From: Gemmatimonas aurantiaca
GTDB taxonomy: Bacteria > Gemmatimonadota > Gemmatimonadetes > Gemmatimonadales > Gemmatimonadaceae
Assembly: GCF_037190085.1 (NCBI RefSeq)
Contig: NZ_JBBCJO010000005.1
Location: 186,001-250,000, forward strand
DNA length: 64,000 nucleotides
Direction of reading: 5' to 3'
Shown here: positions 45,313 to 54,667 of the stretch, one piece after another
Numbering within the stretch: the stretch's first letter is position 1
Layout of the letters: every line of letters begins with the position of its first letter
Program-made: the position numbers and the translations under genes
Notes under the pieces: model-generated
Databases searched by the model: none
Seen by the model: the letters and a program-made list of their open reading frames with translations, nothing else
Told to the model about the DNA's origin: nothing

Positions 45313-46220
45313 GCGGGAGACTCCTCGTGACCGGTATCGGAACCGGATGGGTTTCGGTTGGAACGGGAACGCCGACGCGGGCGTCTGACAGCGGGATCGT
45401 CGTCGTATTCGTGATCGTCGTCGTCGTCCGCCTCGTCGCGGCCGGGAAGACGATCGAGCAATCCCAGGAAGACCGTGCGCAGAATGCCGTACAGGACGTA
45501 CGCCATGAGCGCCGGGAAGAAGAACTTCTTCGGCAGGAAGATCACACCGATGAACGTGCCGATGACGAGCAGAAAACCGAGAATGCCCTTCACGGTGCGG
45601 AAGTTCACCGTGGGGACCTTGGCATACTGCACGTTGCTGATCATGAGCATGCCGAGACCGAGCATGACCCAACGCAGCATCTGATGCCACGGGAGGTCGC
45701 CGATGATGGTCTCGGTGTAGAGCGGCGTCTGGCTGAACCAGTAATACGTGGCCAGCGTCATGCCGGCCGCGGGACTGGGCAGGCCGCTGAAATGCGTGGT
45801 CTTGCGTCCCGCCGATTCGACGTTGAAGCGGGCCAGGCGCATCACCGCGCAGGCGGTGAAGAAGAAGCAGAAGATCCACTCCCAGCGATGACTCTGGAAG
45901 ACGGCGAAATACATGATGAGCGCGGGCGCCGTGCCGAACGAGATCGCGTCGACCAGCGAGTCGAGTTCCTCACCGAATCGGGAGCCCGACTTGGTGGCCC
46001 GCGCGATGCGCCCATCGAGGGTGTCGGCAATGGCGCCGAACACGATGAAGCGCGCCGCGGCATCGAAGTCGCCACGCGATGCGGCGACGATAGCGAAGAT
46101 GCCGAAGAAGAGATTGGCCAGCGTGAACCCGTTCGGCAGCGCCACCACCGCACGCGGGCGCGGACGACGTCCGCGTTCCCCGTGCTCGGCTCCCGGTCGC
46201 GCCTCGGGGGGATGGGTCAC
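45309..46220 (-). CDS. pssA: CDP-diacylglycerol--serine O-phosphatidyltransferase
   Basis: Integral membrane enzyme (303 aa) that makes phosphatidylserine. The CDP-alcohol phosphotransferase motif is DTLDGRIARATKSGSRFGEELDSLVD (DGxxAR then GxxxDxxxD) near residues 65-91. Six or so membrane helices follow. The C-terminal tail is acidic then basic (DDDDDHEYDDD, RRPRRRSRSNR), likely cytoplasmic. Start is GTG 46220, overlapping the psd stop. It forms a coupled pair with psd inside a purine gene run. Confidence 0.94.
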   Translation of the reverse strand: MTHPPEARPGAEHGERGRRPRPRAVVALPNGFTLANLFFGIFAIVAASRGDFDAAARFIVFGAIADTLDGRIARATKSGSRFGEELDSLVDAISFGTAPALIMYFAVFQSHRWEWIFCFFFTACAVMRLARFNVESAGRKTTHFSGLPSPAAGMTLATYYWFSQTPLYTETIIGDLPWHQMLRWVMLGLGMLMISNVQYAKVPTVNFRTVKGILGFLLVIGTFIGVIFLPKKFFFPALMAYVLYGILRTVFLGLLDRLPGRDEADDDDDHEYDDDPAVRRPRRRSRSNRNPSGSDTGHEESPA

Positions 46221-46882
46221 GTCAGGTCACCGCCAGCCACCGGCAGATCGGCAAGCACCGTTTCGCCCGCCTTCATGCGCTGACCCACCGCCACGCGCAG
46301 TCGCGACTGCGGCGGCAGAAAGACATCCACCCGTGAGCCGAAGCGGATGAGGCCCATGCGGGCGCCCTGCACGGCAGCATCACCTGGCGCGGAGTCCGTG
46401 ATGATGCGACGGGCGATGAGGCCGGCGATCTGACGCACCAGGATGCGGTGCGATCCGCTCAGGATGCCCACCGATGCCTGCTCGTTCTCTACGCTCGAGG
46501 CTTCGGTGACGGCATTCAGAAACTTGCCTGCCTTGTGGACGACATGTTCCACCCGGCCGTTCACCGGATAGCGGTTCACGTGCACGTCGAAGACGTTCAT
46601 GAAGACCGACACCCGCACGGTGGGACCGTCGACGAAGGTGGGTTCGTCGATGTGCGTGATCAGCACCACCCGGCCATCCGCCGGCGACACCACGACCTGC
46701 TCGCCACGTTCGCCGGCGCGTTCGGGATTGCGGAAGAACCATGCCACCCAGAGAGCAATCACGGTGAGCGTGAAGGCCAGCAGCCAGAGCGGCCAGGAGC
46801 GCATGCGCAACGCACCCACGTAGGCGAGTGCGGCGAGCGCGAGCGCGCCCATCATGAACGGATATCCCTCACGCGCAAACAT
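46217..46882 (-). CDS. psd: Phosphatidylserine decarboxylase (short, Psd type)
   Basis: Pyruvoyl-dependent decarboxylase (221 aa) making phosphatidylethanolamine. Two N-terminal membrane segments are followed by FRNPER, SPADGRVVLI, SVFMNVFDVHVNRYPVNG, and the autocleavage region LIRFGSRVDVFLP, in which the GS bond would be cut to form the pyruvoyl group. The short length matches the archaeal-type/PSD-A proteins found in many bacteria. Its ATG overlaps the purC stop by one base (TGATG). Confidence 0.93.
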   Translation of the reverse strand: MFAREGYPFMMGALALAALAYVGALRMRSWPLWLLAFTLTVIALWVAWFFRNPERAGERGEQVVVSPADGRVVLITHIDEPTFVDGPTVRVSVFMNVFDVHVNRYPVNGRVEHVVHKAGKFLNAVTEASSVENEQASVGILSGSHRILVRQIAGLIARRIITDSAPGDAAVQGARMGLIRFGSRVDVFLPPQSRLRVAVGQRMKAGETVLADLPVAGGDLT

Positions 46883-47826
46883 CAGCCATCCTCCGGGAGA
46901 CCGAGACGGACGAGATCGAGCGGCGCACCGGTGAGACGGGCAAAGGCATCACGGTATCGCAGGCTCGTGGCGCGAATCACCTCGGGCGGCAGCGTCGGTG
47001 CCGGCGCTTCGCCGTTCCACCGTCCCGCGTGACGCTCGACATCGAGCCAATCGCGCAGCGGCTGCTTGTCGAAGCTGGGCTGTCCCCGTCCCGGCGCATA
47101 ACTGTCGGCCGGCCAGAAGCGCGAGCTGTCGGGCGTCAGCACTTCGTCGATGAGCAGCAGGGCGCCGTTGCGCCAACCGAACTCGAACTTGGTATCGGCC
47201 ACGATGATGCCGAGGGGTTCGGCCGTGGCACGACCGAATTCGTAGATCCGACGTGCCAGGCGTTCCAGCTCGGCTGCGGTATCCGCGCCAACCGATTCGA
47301 CGACCCTGGCCGTCGTGATGTTCTCATCATGTCCGGTCTCCGCCTTCGTGGCCGGACTGAAGATGGGCGGATCGAGACGATCGCTCTCCCGCAGTCCCGC
47401 GGGCAGCGCCTCACCGGCGAGCGTGCCGTGCTCACGGTATTCCTTCCACGCGGAGCCGGTGATGTACCCCCGAATGACACACTCGATGGGCACCACCTCG
47501 GCGCGTTTGGTGAGCATGCTGCGACCGGCCAGTTCCGCGCGATGCGGCGCCAGTGCCGGCACCGCGGCGATGATCTCGTCGGTTTCGGCCGTGAGGAGAT
47601 GATGTTCCACCACACCGGCCAGCTGGGCGAGCCACCACGCCGTGATCTGCGTGAGGACGGCGCCCTTGTACGGAATGGCTTCCGTCATGACGACATCGAA
47701 CGCGCTGATGCGATCGGTGGTCACCATGAGCAGACGATCGTCGTCCACCGCGTACACGTCACGCACCTTGCCGCGACGTACCAGCGGCAAGGGCAGGTCG
47801 GTCCGACTCAGGGCGATGGCGCTCAT
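46882..47826 (-). CDS. purC: Phosphoribosylaminoimidazole-succinocarboxamide synthase
   Basis: SAICAR synthetase (314 aa), which joins CAIR with aspartate. Motifs: RRGKVRDVYAVDDDRLLMV, TDRISAFDVV, VIRGYITGSAWKEY, FSPATKAETGHDENIT, KFEFGW and LLIDEVLTPDSSRFWP. The length fits the longer, yeast/plant-like bacterial form. ATG 47826 overlaps the purB stop (ATGA). In-frame codons upstream belong to purB and are non-homologous. Confidence 0.96.
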   Translation of the reverse strand: MSAIALSRTDLPLPLVRRGKVRDVYAVDDDRLLMVTTDRISAFDVVMTEAIPYKGAVLTQITAWWLAQLAGVVEHHLLTAETDEIIAAVPALAPHRAELAGRSMLTKRAEVVPIECVIRGYITGSAWKEYREHGTLAGEALPAGLRESDRLDPPIFSPATKAETGHDENITTARVVESVGADTAAELERLARRIYEFGRATAEPLGIIVADTKFEFGWRNGALLLIDEVLTPDSSRFWPADSYAPGRGQPSFDKQPLRDWLDVERHAGRWNGEAPAPTLPPEVIRATSLRYRDAFARLTGAPLDLVRLGLPEDG

Positions 47827-49280
47827 ACCCGCACCTCCTCGACATCTGCCGCCGCACGTTCCCGGGCCAGCCACGGCGCCACGTGTTCGTCGAGGAATTC
47901 CTCCACCTGCTGTGGAGCGCGGCCCACGAAACGGGCCGGTTCGGCCACCGACTGCAGATCTTCGAGGGAGACACCGAATGCCGGATCGGCTGCCAGCCGC
48001 TCGAGCATGTCGTTGCGCGGCGCGCCGTCCTTCACCGCGCGCGCGGCCGCGATGCTGTGTCCACGGATGATCTCGTGGGCCTCCTGACGATCGCCACCGG
48101 CGCGCACGAACCGCACGATGAGTTCCTCGGTGGCCATGAACGGCAGTTCATCGTCCACCCGCCGGCGGATGCGTGCCGGATGCACCTCGAGGCCGCGCGT
48201 CACGTTCTGCATCAGCACCAGAATGGCGTCCGTGGCGAGAAACGATTCGGGAATGGCCAGGCGACGGTTGGCCGAATCGTCGAGCGTGCGCTCGAAGTAC
48301 TGCACGGCGTGCGTCTGATTGGCATTCGGCTCGAGCGACAGCACGAACCGCGCGAGGGCCGCGATGCGCTCGGAGCGCATGGGATTGCGCTTGTACGCCA
48401 TGGCCGAGGAGCCGATCTGGTTCTTCTCGAACGGTTCTTCGAGTTCGCCGAACGCCTGCAGCATGCGGATGTCACCCGAGAACTTGGACGCGGTGGCGGC
48501 AATGCCGGCCACCACACCCAGCACCTGCGCATCCACTTTGCGGGAGTACGTCTGTCCGCTCACGGGGATGGAAGCCTTGAAGCCCATCCGCTCACAGACC
48601 ATGCGATCGAGCTCGCGGACCTTCGCGTGATCGCCATCGAAGAGCGTGAGGAAGCTGGCCTGCGTGCCCGTCGTGCCCTTCACGCCGCGGAAAGGCAGCG
48701 AGTCGATGCGGTATTCGAGATCCTCGAGATCGAGCAGCAGATCCTGCATCCAGAGTGTGGCGCGCTTGCCCACGGTGGTGAGCTGCGCGGGTTGGAGATG
48801 CGTGTATCCCAGCGCCGGCACATCCTTCCATTCCCGTGCAAACGTGCCAAGCGCATCGAGCACATCGAGCAGCTTCTCACGCAGCAGCGAGAGTCCGCGA
48901 CGCATGAGCACCAGCTCGGTGTTGTCGGTGACGTAGCAGCTCGTGGCGCCCAGATGGATGAACTTGCGGGCCGCTGGCGCCACGTCGCCGAAGGCGTGCA
49001 CATGCGCCATGACGTCGTGCCGGAACGATTTTTCGTACGCCGCCACGGCCGTGAAGTCGATGTCGTCGAGATGGGCGCGCATCTCCGCGATCGCCTCATC
49101 GGGAATCGCGATACCCAGCGCCTGCTGCGACTCGGCCAGTGCGAGCCAGAGACGGCGCCAGAGACCATACCGCGTCTGTCCACCCCACAGGGCGAGCATC
49201 GCCTTCGAGGCGTAGCGGTCGGCAAGCGGTGACTGGAACGTGGCGTGCGGAGAACGATCGGATGCGGTCACGGAACTCAA
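47823..49280 (-). CDS. purB: Adenylosuccinate lyase
   Basis: Fumarase/aspartase-superfamily enzyme (485 aa) acting twice in purine synthesis, on SAICAR and adenylosuccinate. Signature loop GSSAMAYKRNPMRSER, with the catalytic residues in TSCYVTDNTE and LGYTHLQPAQLTT. The long form of the enzyme with a C-terminal extension ending in EEVRV. The start is TTG 49280, overlapping the htrA stop (TTGA); GTG 49271 is an alternative. It begins the run of pur genes. Confidence 0.95.
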   Translation of the reverse strand: MSSVTASDRSPHATFQSPLADRYASKAMLALWGGQTRYGLWRRLWLALAESQQALGIAIPDEAIAEMRAHLDDIDFTAVAAYEKSFRHDVMAHVHAFGDVAPAARKFIHLGATSCYVTDNTELVLMRRGLSLLREKLLDVLDALGTFAREWKDVPALGYTHLQPAQLTTVGKRATLWMQDLLLDLEDLEYRIDSLPFRGVKGTTGTQASFLTLFDGDHAKVRELDRMVCERMGFKASIPVSGQTYSRKVDAQVLGVVAGIAATASKFSGDIRMLQAFGELEEPFEKNQIGSSAMAYKRNPMRSERIAALARFVLSLEPNANQTHAVQYFERTLDDSANRRLAIPESFLATDAILVLMQNVTRGLEVHPARIRRRVDDELPFMATEELIVRFVRAGGDRQEAHEIIRGHSIAAARAVKDGAPRNDMLERLAADPAFGVSLEDLQSVAEPARFVGRAPQQVEEFLDEHVAPWLARERAAADVEEVRV

Positions 49281-50725
49281 CGAAGGGTGAACTGCGTCTG
49301 GAAATACTGGCGGTTGCGCTCGAAGACGAGGGCGATGGGACCGCGCGCGCCCTGCTGATCGATGGCGGTGGACACGTCCTGCGCGGATGACACCCGCATG
49401 CGTCCCACCTGCGCGATCACGTCGCCTTCCTGCAGACCGATCTCGTCACGGATGCGGTCGGACACCTTGAACACGAGCGCGCCGCTGTTGGAGGCGATCC
49501 CGCGTTCGAGGCGGATGGCATCGGTGAGCGTCACGAGTTGCAGTTCGCGCAACACGGTGACCTTGGGGGCGGTCACTTCCGGTGCGTCGGCGACCTGCAG
49601 CGTGAACGGCATGTCGCGTCCGGCGCGTCGCGCGGTGATGGTCAGCGACTCCCCCACACGGAGATCGAGCAGACGCGCTTCCCATTCGTAGGGGTTGCGC
49701 ACGGCGCGATTGCCGACCGCCGTGATCTGATCACCCACCCGCACACCGGCGCGTTCGGCGGGTGAACCAGGCGCGACACGCGCCACGACGGCACCCACCG
49801 ACGCCACTTCGCGCGCGCTCTGCACCTGCGGGGTTTCGAGGCGGATGCCCACCCACGGCTGCCGCACCGATCCATGTTCGAGCAGATCTTCGACGATGCG
49901 CTTGGTGCGATCGATCGGAATGGCAAAACCGAGACCGACCGATCCTCCACTCGGCGAATAGATCGAACTGTTCACGCCGATCACTTCGCCCGTCGCGTTC
50001 ACCAGGGGCCCGCCGGAATTGCCGGGATTGATGGCGGCATCGGTCTGGATCATGTCGATGTACACGCCGCCGCCTTCGGTGCGACCGGCGAGATTGCGGC
50101 CCACCGCGCTCACCACGCCGACGGACACACTCGGTTCGTTGTTGCCGAGGACGAACCCGAACGGATTGCCGATGGCGATGGTCCACTCGCCCACGATCAG
50201 ATCGCTGGACCGTCCGAGCGGCGCAATGGGCAGATTCTTCGCATCGATGCGAACCACCGCGAGATCGTTCGTTTCATCCACTCCGACGATCTTCGCGCTG
50301 TACGTGGTGCCGTCGCGCATGGCGACGGACACGCTGGTGGCGCCACTGATGACATGGGCATTGGTGACGATGACCCCATCGTTGCGCACCACGAATCCCG
50401 AACCGATGCCCGCATTGCGACGTTCGCCCGAACGCCCACCCATGAAGTACTCGAAAAAATCGGCCGGCACACGCTGCACGGTTTCCGTCTGCACCGTGAC
50501 CACCGCCGGCGCCACACGCTCCACGGCGGTGGTGATGGCGGTGCGACGCGAGGCGTCGACACTCTGGGCTGGAACCGGACCGGTCGCCCGCGGTGGGGCC
50601 GGCGGCAGTGTGCGCGACTGCGCGCCCGAGTCGGCGGGGTTGGCGCCTTCGCAACCGGCCAGCACCAGGGCCACCAGGCCCACCAGGGTTGCACGGGAGT
50701 TGGGCCATGACCGGCGACACGGCAT
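49277..50725 (-). CDS. HtrA/DegP-type trypsin-like protease, lipoprotein
   Basis: Envelope serine protease (482 aa) with a lipoprotein signal (lipobox VLAGC near residue 25). Catalytic triad by motif: His in TNAHVISG, Asp in ETNDLAVVRID, Ser in NPGNSGGPLVN. Two C-terminal PDZ-like domains (about 285-375 and 390-480) contain GSPAERAGVRVGDQI and IGLQEGDVIAQVG. Such proteins degrade or chaperone misfolded envelope proteins. ATG 50725 gives the short signal; ATG 50773 overlapping truA is an alternative. It is translationally joined to purB. Confidence 0.92.
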   Translation of the reverse strand: MPCRRSWPNSRATLVGLVALVLAGCEGANPADSGAQSRTLPPAPPRATGPVPAQSVDASRRTAITTAVERVAPAVVTVQTETVQRVPADFFEYFMGGRSGERRNAGIGSGFVVRNDGVIVTNAHVISGATSVSVAMRDGTTYSAKIVGVDETNDLAVVRIDAKNLPIAPLGRSSDLIVGEWTIAIGNPFGFVLGNNEPSVSVGVVSAVGRNLAGRTEGGGVYIDMIQTDAAINPGNSGGPLVNATGEVIGVNSSIYSPSGGSVGLGFAIPIDRTKRIVEDLLEHGSVRQPWVGIRLETPQVQSAREVASVGAVVARVAPGSPAERAGVRVGDQITAVGNRAVRNPYEWEARLLDLRVGESLTITARRAGRDMPFTLQVADAPEVTAPKVTVLRELQLVTLTDAIRLERGIASNSGALVFKVSDRIRDEIGLQEGDVIAQVGRMRVSSAQDVSTAIDQQGARGPIALVFERNRQYFQTQFTLR

Positions 50726-50756
50726 CACGGCACGGGGGAACCAGGACTGTTGCACG

Positions 50757-51536
50757 TCAGGGCTCCGTGGCATAGAGCGCATTCGGGTACGTGACTTCGC
50801 GCAACGACAGACCGTGCGCGGGAGCGGGCGGCGATGTATCGGCGTTGTCGGGTGTGAGCAGCAACCGCGCAATCGTCCCGCGCGGCCGGCGCCCCAGGGC
50901 CACATCGATCATCGTCCCGACCAGAAATCGCACCATGTGATGGAGAAAGCGGTTTGCCGACACCTCGAACACCCAGCCGCCCTCGCGAGGCACCCACGCC
51001 GCCTGATGGATGATGCAGCGGTGGTGATCGTCGATCGGCGCCGTGTGAGCCACGGCAAACGCCCGGAACGTATGCTCTCCCGGCAGTGCCTCGGCCTCGT
51101 GCTGTAACGCCGCCACATCGAGGGGGCGGGTGACCGCCCACTCATACCGCCGGCGAAAGGGAGACGAGGCCGCCTCGTCCGTCCCGATAAGATAACCATA
51201 TCGACGGGCGGTTGCGCTGTGCCGGGGATGGAATTCCGGGACCATCCGGTGCGCGTCGGCGACCCAGATATCCTCGGGGAGCAGGGCGTTCATGGCCCGC
51301 CGGAGCCGGGGCGCGGTCCACGACGCCGGCACACGCACGCCGACCCCCTGGCCATGCGCATGCACCCCCGCATCGGTGCGACCGGCGCCCACCGCGGGGA
51401 TGTGAGTTCCCCCGCAGAGGCGCCCGAGGACACGCTCCATCTCGCCTTGTACGGTCCGGGCGTCGGGCTGGCGCTGCCAGCCGGCGAATCGCCCCCCGTC
51501 GTACTGGGTTACCAGGAGGATCGGTCGCGGGTCCAT
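50757..51536 (-). CDS. truA: tRNA pseudouridine(38-40) synthase
   Basis: Modifies uridines 38-40 in the tRNA anticodon arm (259 aa). The catalytic Asp is in GAGRTDAGVHAHGQ; other conserved segments are YDGGRFAGWQRQP, FHPRHSATARRYGY and ANRFLHHMVRFLVGTMIDVALGR. ATG 51536 (MDPRPILLVTQYDGG) is chosen over ATG 51575 because the latter would overlap the divergent gene's start. It leads the long minus-strand operon. Only 22 bases separate it from the divergent GAF gene. Confidence 0.95.
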   Translation of the reverse strand: MDPRPILLVTQYDGGRFAGWQRQPDARTVQGEMERVLGRLCGGTHIPAVGAGRTDAGVHAHGQGVGVRVPASWTAPRLRRAMNALLPEDIWVADAHRMVPEFHPRHSATARRYGYLIGTDEAASSPFRRRYEWAVTRPLDVAALQHEAEALPGEHTFRAFAVAHTAPIDDHHRCIIHQAAWVPREGGWVFEVSANRFLHHMVRFLVGTMIDVALGRRPRGTIARLLLTPDNADTSPPAPAHGLSLREVTYPNALYATEP

Positions 51537-51558
51537 AAGCGCGGGGAAGCTAGGCGAC

Positions 51559-52914
51559 GTGAAGGTTCGCTTCAACGGCTCTCCACGTTACTACTTTCAG
51601 GCCATGGCTCCCCGGACCCTCGCATCGCTGGCACACGCCCTCACGGCGGCCCCCGACCTCGACGGCGCGCTGATCGCGCTCGGTGAATGTCTCGCCGAGC
51701 TCGATCGCGGAGCCTCCGTCGCGCTCATCCAGTATGATGCCCGCCGCGACATGCTGCGGATGCGCGCGAGCCCGGTGGGCGCACAGGTGGTGCGCAGCAG
51801 CATGGAGACCACCTTCGACCACCTTCCCGAGCCGGTCCGGGCCCGTATCCAGGCGGGTGGCCCCTTCCTCGACGTGACCGATCGTTCGGCCGACTACGCC
51901 CGGCTCTTCGGCTTCACGACGGCGCTGGACGGCGGCGTGTTGGCCGTGCGGGGGCTCCGGGTGGAAGGCCAACTCGGCGCCGTGCTGGCCCTGTACGAAC
52001 CCCGCAAGATCTTCGGGACCCGTACCACGGAACGGATCGCGCCCGCCGTCGCACTCTTTGATCTCGCCTACGCACGCATCAGCGAGCGCGAGGCGCGCGA
52101 AGAAGCCGTGCGCACACTGGAGGACGTGACCCAACGGGTGCACGGGGAGTACGTGCGCAAGCTGTCCGCACTGGAAGCGGAACTGCGCGAAGTGCGCAAC
52201 ACGCCCCGTGAGGTGACCGCGCTGAATCCGGCCGAAGCCATCGCCCTGCAGGCCGATGTCGCCCGGGCCCAGGAAGAGATGCGCCGCGCCGGCCGCAAGG
52301 CGGAGTTGGCCGAACAACAGCTCGCGTCGGCGGTGGGACAGCTCGAACAGGCCCACATCGAACTCCACCGCCGAAGCGAAGCGCTGCGTCAGCGCACCCG
52401 CACGCTCTATCTCGTGGACCGGGCGCTGGCGCTCGACGCCGAAACCACCGATGCGCGCACGCTGGTGGACGCCCTGCTGGCCCTGGTGGGCGACGACATG
52501 CAGGCGCAGCGGTGTTCGCTCATGCTGCGCGCGCCGGAGCCGGATCATCTCTATCTCGCGGCCGCACGCGGCATCGCGCCCAACATCGTGGAAGGCATGC
52601 GCATCCGTATCGGCGAGGGTGTGGCCGGACGTGTAGCCGCGGCACGGGAACCGTTGCTGGTGCAGGACGTGCGCGAGGCCTCGCAGCATCCGCTGCTGCG
52701 CGATCAGTACTTCACGACGGGCAGCTTCATCAGCTTCCCCCTCGTGTATCATGATGAACTCGTGGGCGTGCTCAACCTGACCAATCGCGCCCAGCGTGGC
52801 ATCTACACCGAGGAAGACGTGGAGCGTGTGCGACTGCTGGGACTGGTGATCTCGCTGATTGCGTCCCGTAACGACCTGGCGGGCACGCTGCTGGAGAGTC
52901 TGCATGCCGGGTGA
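51559..52914 (+). CDS. GAF-domain signalling protein with central coiled coil
   Basis: Soluble protein of 451 residues. An N-terminal GAF-like domain (about 20-170, GVLAVRGLRVEGQLGAVLAL), a central long coiled coil (about 172-295, rich in E, R, Q, A heptads), and a C-terminal GAF domain (about 300-450, with RCSLMLRAPEPDHLYLAAARG, GEGVAGRVAAAREPLLVQDV, GVLNLTNRAQRGIYTEED). No kinase, cyclase or HTH domain is attached, so it may work as an adaptor. Start GTG 51559 or ATG 51604. Its stop overlaps trpD by 11 bases, so it heads the trp cluster. The ligand is unknown. Confidence 0.8.
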   Translation: MKVRFNGSPRYYFQAMAPRTLASLAHALTAAPDLDGALIALGECLAELDRGASVALIQYDARRDMLRMRASPVGAQVVRSSMETTFDHLPEPVRARIQAGGPFLDVTDRSADYARLFGFTTALDGGVLAVRGLRVEGQLGAVLALYEPRKIFGTRTTERIAPAVALFDLAYARISEREAREEAVRTLEDVTQRVHGEYVRKLSALEAELREVRNTPREVTALNPAEAIALQADVARAQEEMRRAGRKAELAEQQLASAVGQLEQAHIELHRRSEALRQRTRTLYLVDRALALDAETTDARTLVDALLALVGDDMQAQRCSLMLRAPEPDHLYLAAARGIAPNIVEGMRIRIGEGVAGRVAAAREPLLVQDVREASQHPLLRDQYFTTGSFISFPLVYHDELVGVLNLTNRAQRGIYTEEDVERVRLLGLVISLIASRNDLAGTLLESLHAG

Positions 52915-53932
52915 CGCGCTGTCACTGGCCATCCGGCGTCTGGCCCTGCACGAGACGCTGGATGGAGAGGCGCTGCATCAGGCGTTCGGTGTGATCATGC
53001 GAGGCGAGGGAACGCCGGCGCAGGTGGCGGCATTGTTGATGGCGCTCCGCGTGAAGGGCGAGACGCCCGCTGAAGTGGCCGGCGTGGTGCGGGCACTCCG
53101 GGATGCCATGATCGTATTGCCGGCCACCGATCCCGATGCGCTGGTGGACACCTGTGGCACCGGCGGCGGTGCGATCACGACATTCAACATCTCCACCGCC
53201 TCGGCGTTGCTGGCGGCGGGGATGGGCGTGCGGGTGGCCAAACACGGCAATCGTTCGTTCACCTCGCGCTCCGGCAGCGCCGACGTGCTGGAGGCGCTGG
53301 GTGTGGTGATCGAGACCACTCCGGCGGCGATGGCCGCGACGCTGGCCGAGGCCGGGATCGTGTTCATGTTCGCGCCGCTCATGCATCCCGCGCTGCGTCA
53401 TGTGGGTCCCATTCGCCGCGAGCTGGCCGTGCCGACGGTCATGAACATCGTGGGTCCGCTGGCCAATCCGGCGCGTGCGGGACGGCAGGTGGTGGGTGTG
53501 GCCGAACGGCCGCGGCTCGAACTGCTGGCCGATGCGCTCCGGCAACTCGGCTCGGTGCGGGCCCTGGTGGTGCACGGCGAGCCCGGTCTGGACGAGATCT
53601 CGCCGCTCGGGCCCACCGAGGTGCGCGAAGTCCGGGATGACCGGGTTGAGGGCTGGCAAATCGACCCCGCCGACTACGGTATCGGGGTCGCGCACGCCGA
53701 AGACCTGGCGGGGGGTGATCCCGTCCAGAACGCACGGGTGATCGAGGCAGTACTGCGCGGGCAGGGGCCGGCCGGCGCCCAGGCCGCCGTGCTGCTCAAT
53801 GCCGCCGCCGCACTGTATGTGAGCCGCGACGATATGAGCTATGCCGCCGCGGTCGAGCAGACCCGCGACGCCCTGATGGCCGGTGTAGGCGCCGAGGCAC
53901 TGGGCCGGCTGCGGGTGGCCTCGCAGCGGTAG
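52904..53932 (+). CDS. trpD: Anthranilate phosphoribosyltransferase
   Basis: Second step of tryptophan synthesis (342 aa). PRPP-binding motif DTCGTGGGAITTFNIST near residues 80-96, followed by VAKHGNRSFTSRSGSADVLEALG, FMFAPLMHPALRHVGPIRR and NIVGPLANPARAGRQVVGV. ATG 52904 overlaps the GAF gene stop by 11 bases. trpE and trpG are not in the window. The next plus-strand gene is trpC, across the minus-strand lexA. Confidence 0.95.
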   Translation: MPGDALSLAIRRLALHETLDGEALHQAFGVIMRGEGTPAQVAALLMALRVKGETPAEVAGVVRALRDAMIVLPATDPDALVDTCGTGGGAITTFNISTASALLAAGMGVRVAKHGNRSFTSRSGSADVLEALGVVIETTPAAMAATLAEAGIVFMFAPLMHPALRHVGPIRRELAVPTVMNIVGPLANPARAGRQVVGVAERPRLELLADALRQLGSVRALVVHGEPGLDEISPLGPTEVREVRDDRVEGWQIDPADYGIGVAHAEDLAGGDPVQNARVIEAVLRGQGPAGAQAAVLLNAAAALYVSRDDMSYAAAVEQTRDALMAGVGAEALGRLRVASQR

Positions 53933-53974
53933 CCTGGCGCGGTCACTCCAGGGGGCTCCCTCCCGCTTTGTGAC

Positions 53975-54583
53975 TCAGTATCGTCGCAGCACGCCCACGA
54001 CGATTCCCTGAATGCGCACGTCGTCTTCGTGTACGAAGAGCGGCTGCATGGCCTCATTGGCCGGCTGCAGACGGATACGACCGTCCCGCTCGCGATAGTA
54101 CCGCTTGACGGTGGCGCCGGAACCATCGAGCAACGCGATGACCATTTCGCCGTTGTCGGCCGCCTGCTTGTCGTTGATGACGACAAAATCGCCGTCGCGG
54201 ATATGCTCCTCGATCATGGAGTCGCCACGCACCCGCAACACGTAGTGGCTGCCGTTCTTGCGCAGAAACCCATCGGGCACGGCCATGGTCTCGCCGCTGT
54301 GCATCGCCTCGATGGGTGCGCCCGCAGCCACCGATCCCAGCAACGGCAATTCCACCGACCGTTGATAGATCTCCGAGGGCAGAATCTCGATGGCGCGGCT
54401 CTCGTTGTACGAGCGCTTGATGTAGCCCTTGCGTTCGAGATTGGTCAGGTGCTCGTGCACCGTGGCCAGCGAGTTATAGTTGAACCGGGACGCGATCTCC
54501 TCGAAGCTGGGCGCATAGCCGTTGACCTCGTTGTACTCCGAGAGGAACGAGAGGATTTCGCGCTGTCGCTTGGTGAGCGGCAT
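53975..54583 (-). CDS. lexA: LexA repressor
   Basis: SOS-response repressor and self-cleaving protease (202 aa). Winged-helix DNA-binding domain (1-65: SEYNEVNGYAPSFEEIASRF, SLATVHEHLTNLERKGYI), Ala87-Gly88 cleavage site in SVAAGAP, catalytic S122 in RGDSMIEEH and K160 in ATVKRYYRE. ATG 54583 is preceded by AGGAG. No obvious GAAC/GTTC-type or CTGT-type palindrome is seen in the 84-base gap upstream. It sits on the opposite strand between trpD and trpC. Confidence 0.95.
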   Translation of the reverse strand: MPLTKRQREILSFLSEYNEVNGYAPSFEEIASRFNYNSLATVHEHLTNLERKGYIKRSYNESRAIEILPSEIYQRSVELPLLGSVAAGAPIEAMHSGETMAVPDGFLRKNGSHYVLRVRGDSMIEEHIRDGDFVVINDKQAADNGEMVIALLDGSGATVKRYYRERDGRIRLQPANEAMQPLFVHEDDVRIQGIVVGVLRRY

Positions 54584-54667
54584 GGGAGCTCCAGGAGAAA
54601 GGGAACCAGCCGGGCCCGAAAGCAGGCCGAATCTGTCACCCGCCACGCTAACCGAAGACAGGCCGAA

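Noticed and set aside
54584..54667. SOS box or trp attenuator in the lexA-trpC gap
   Set aside because: No convincing inverted repeat of the known LexA types, no Trp-codon leader peptide and no terminator pair.
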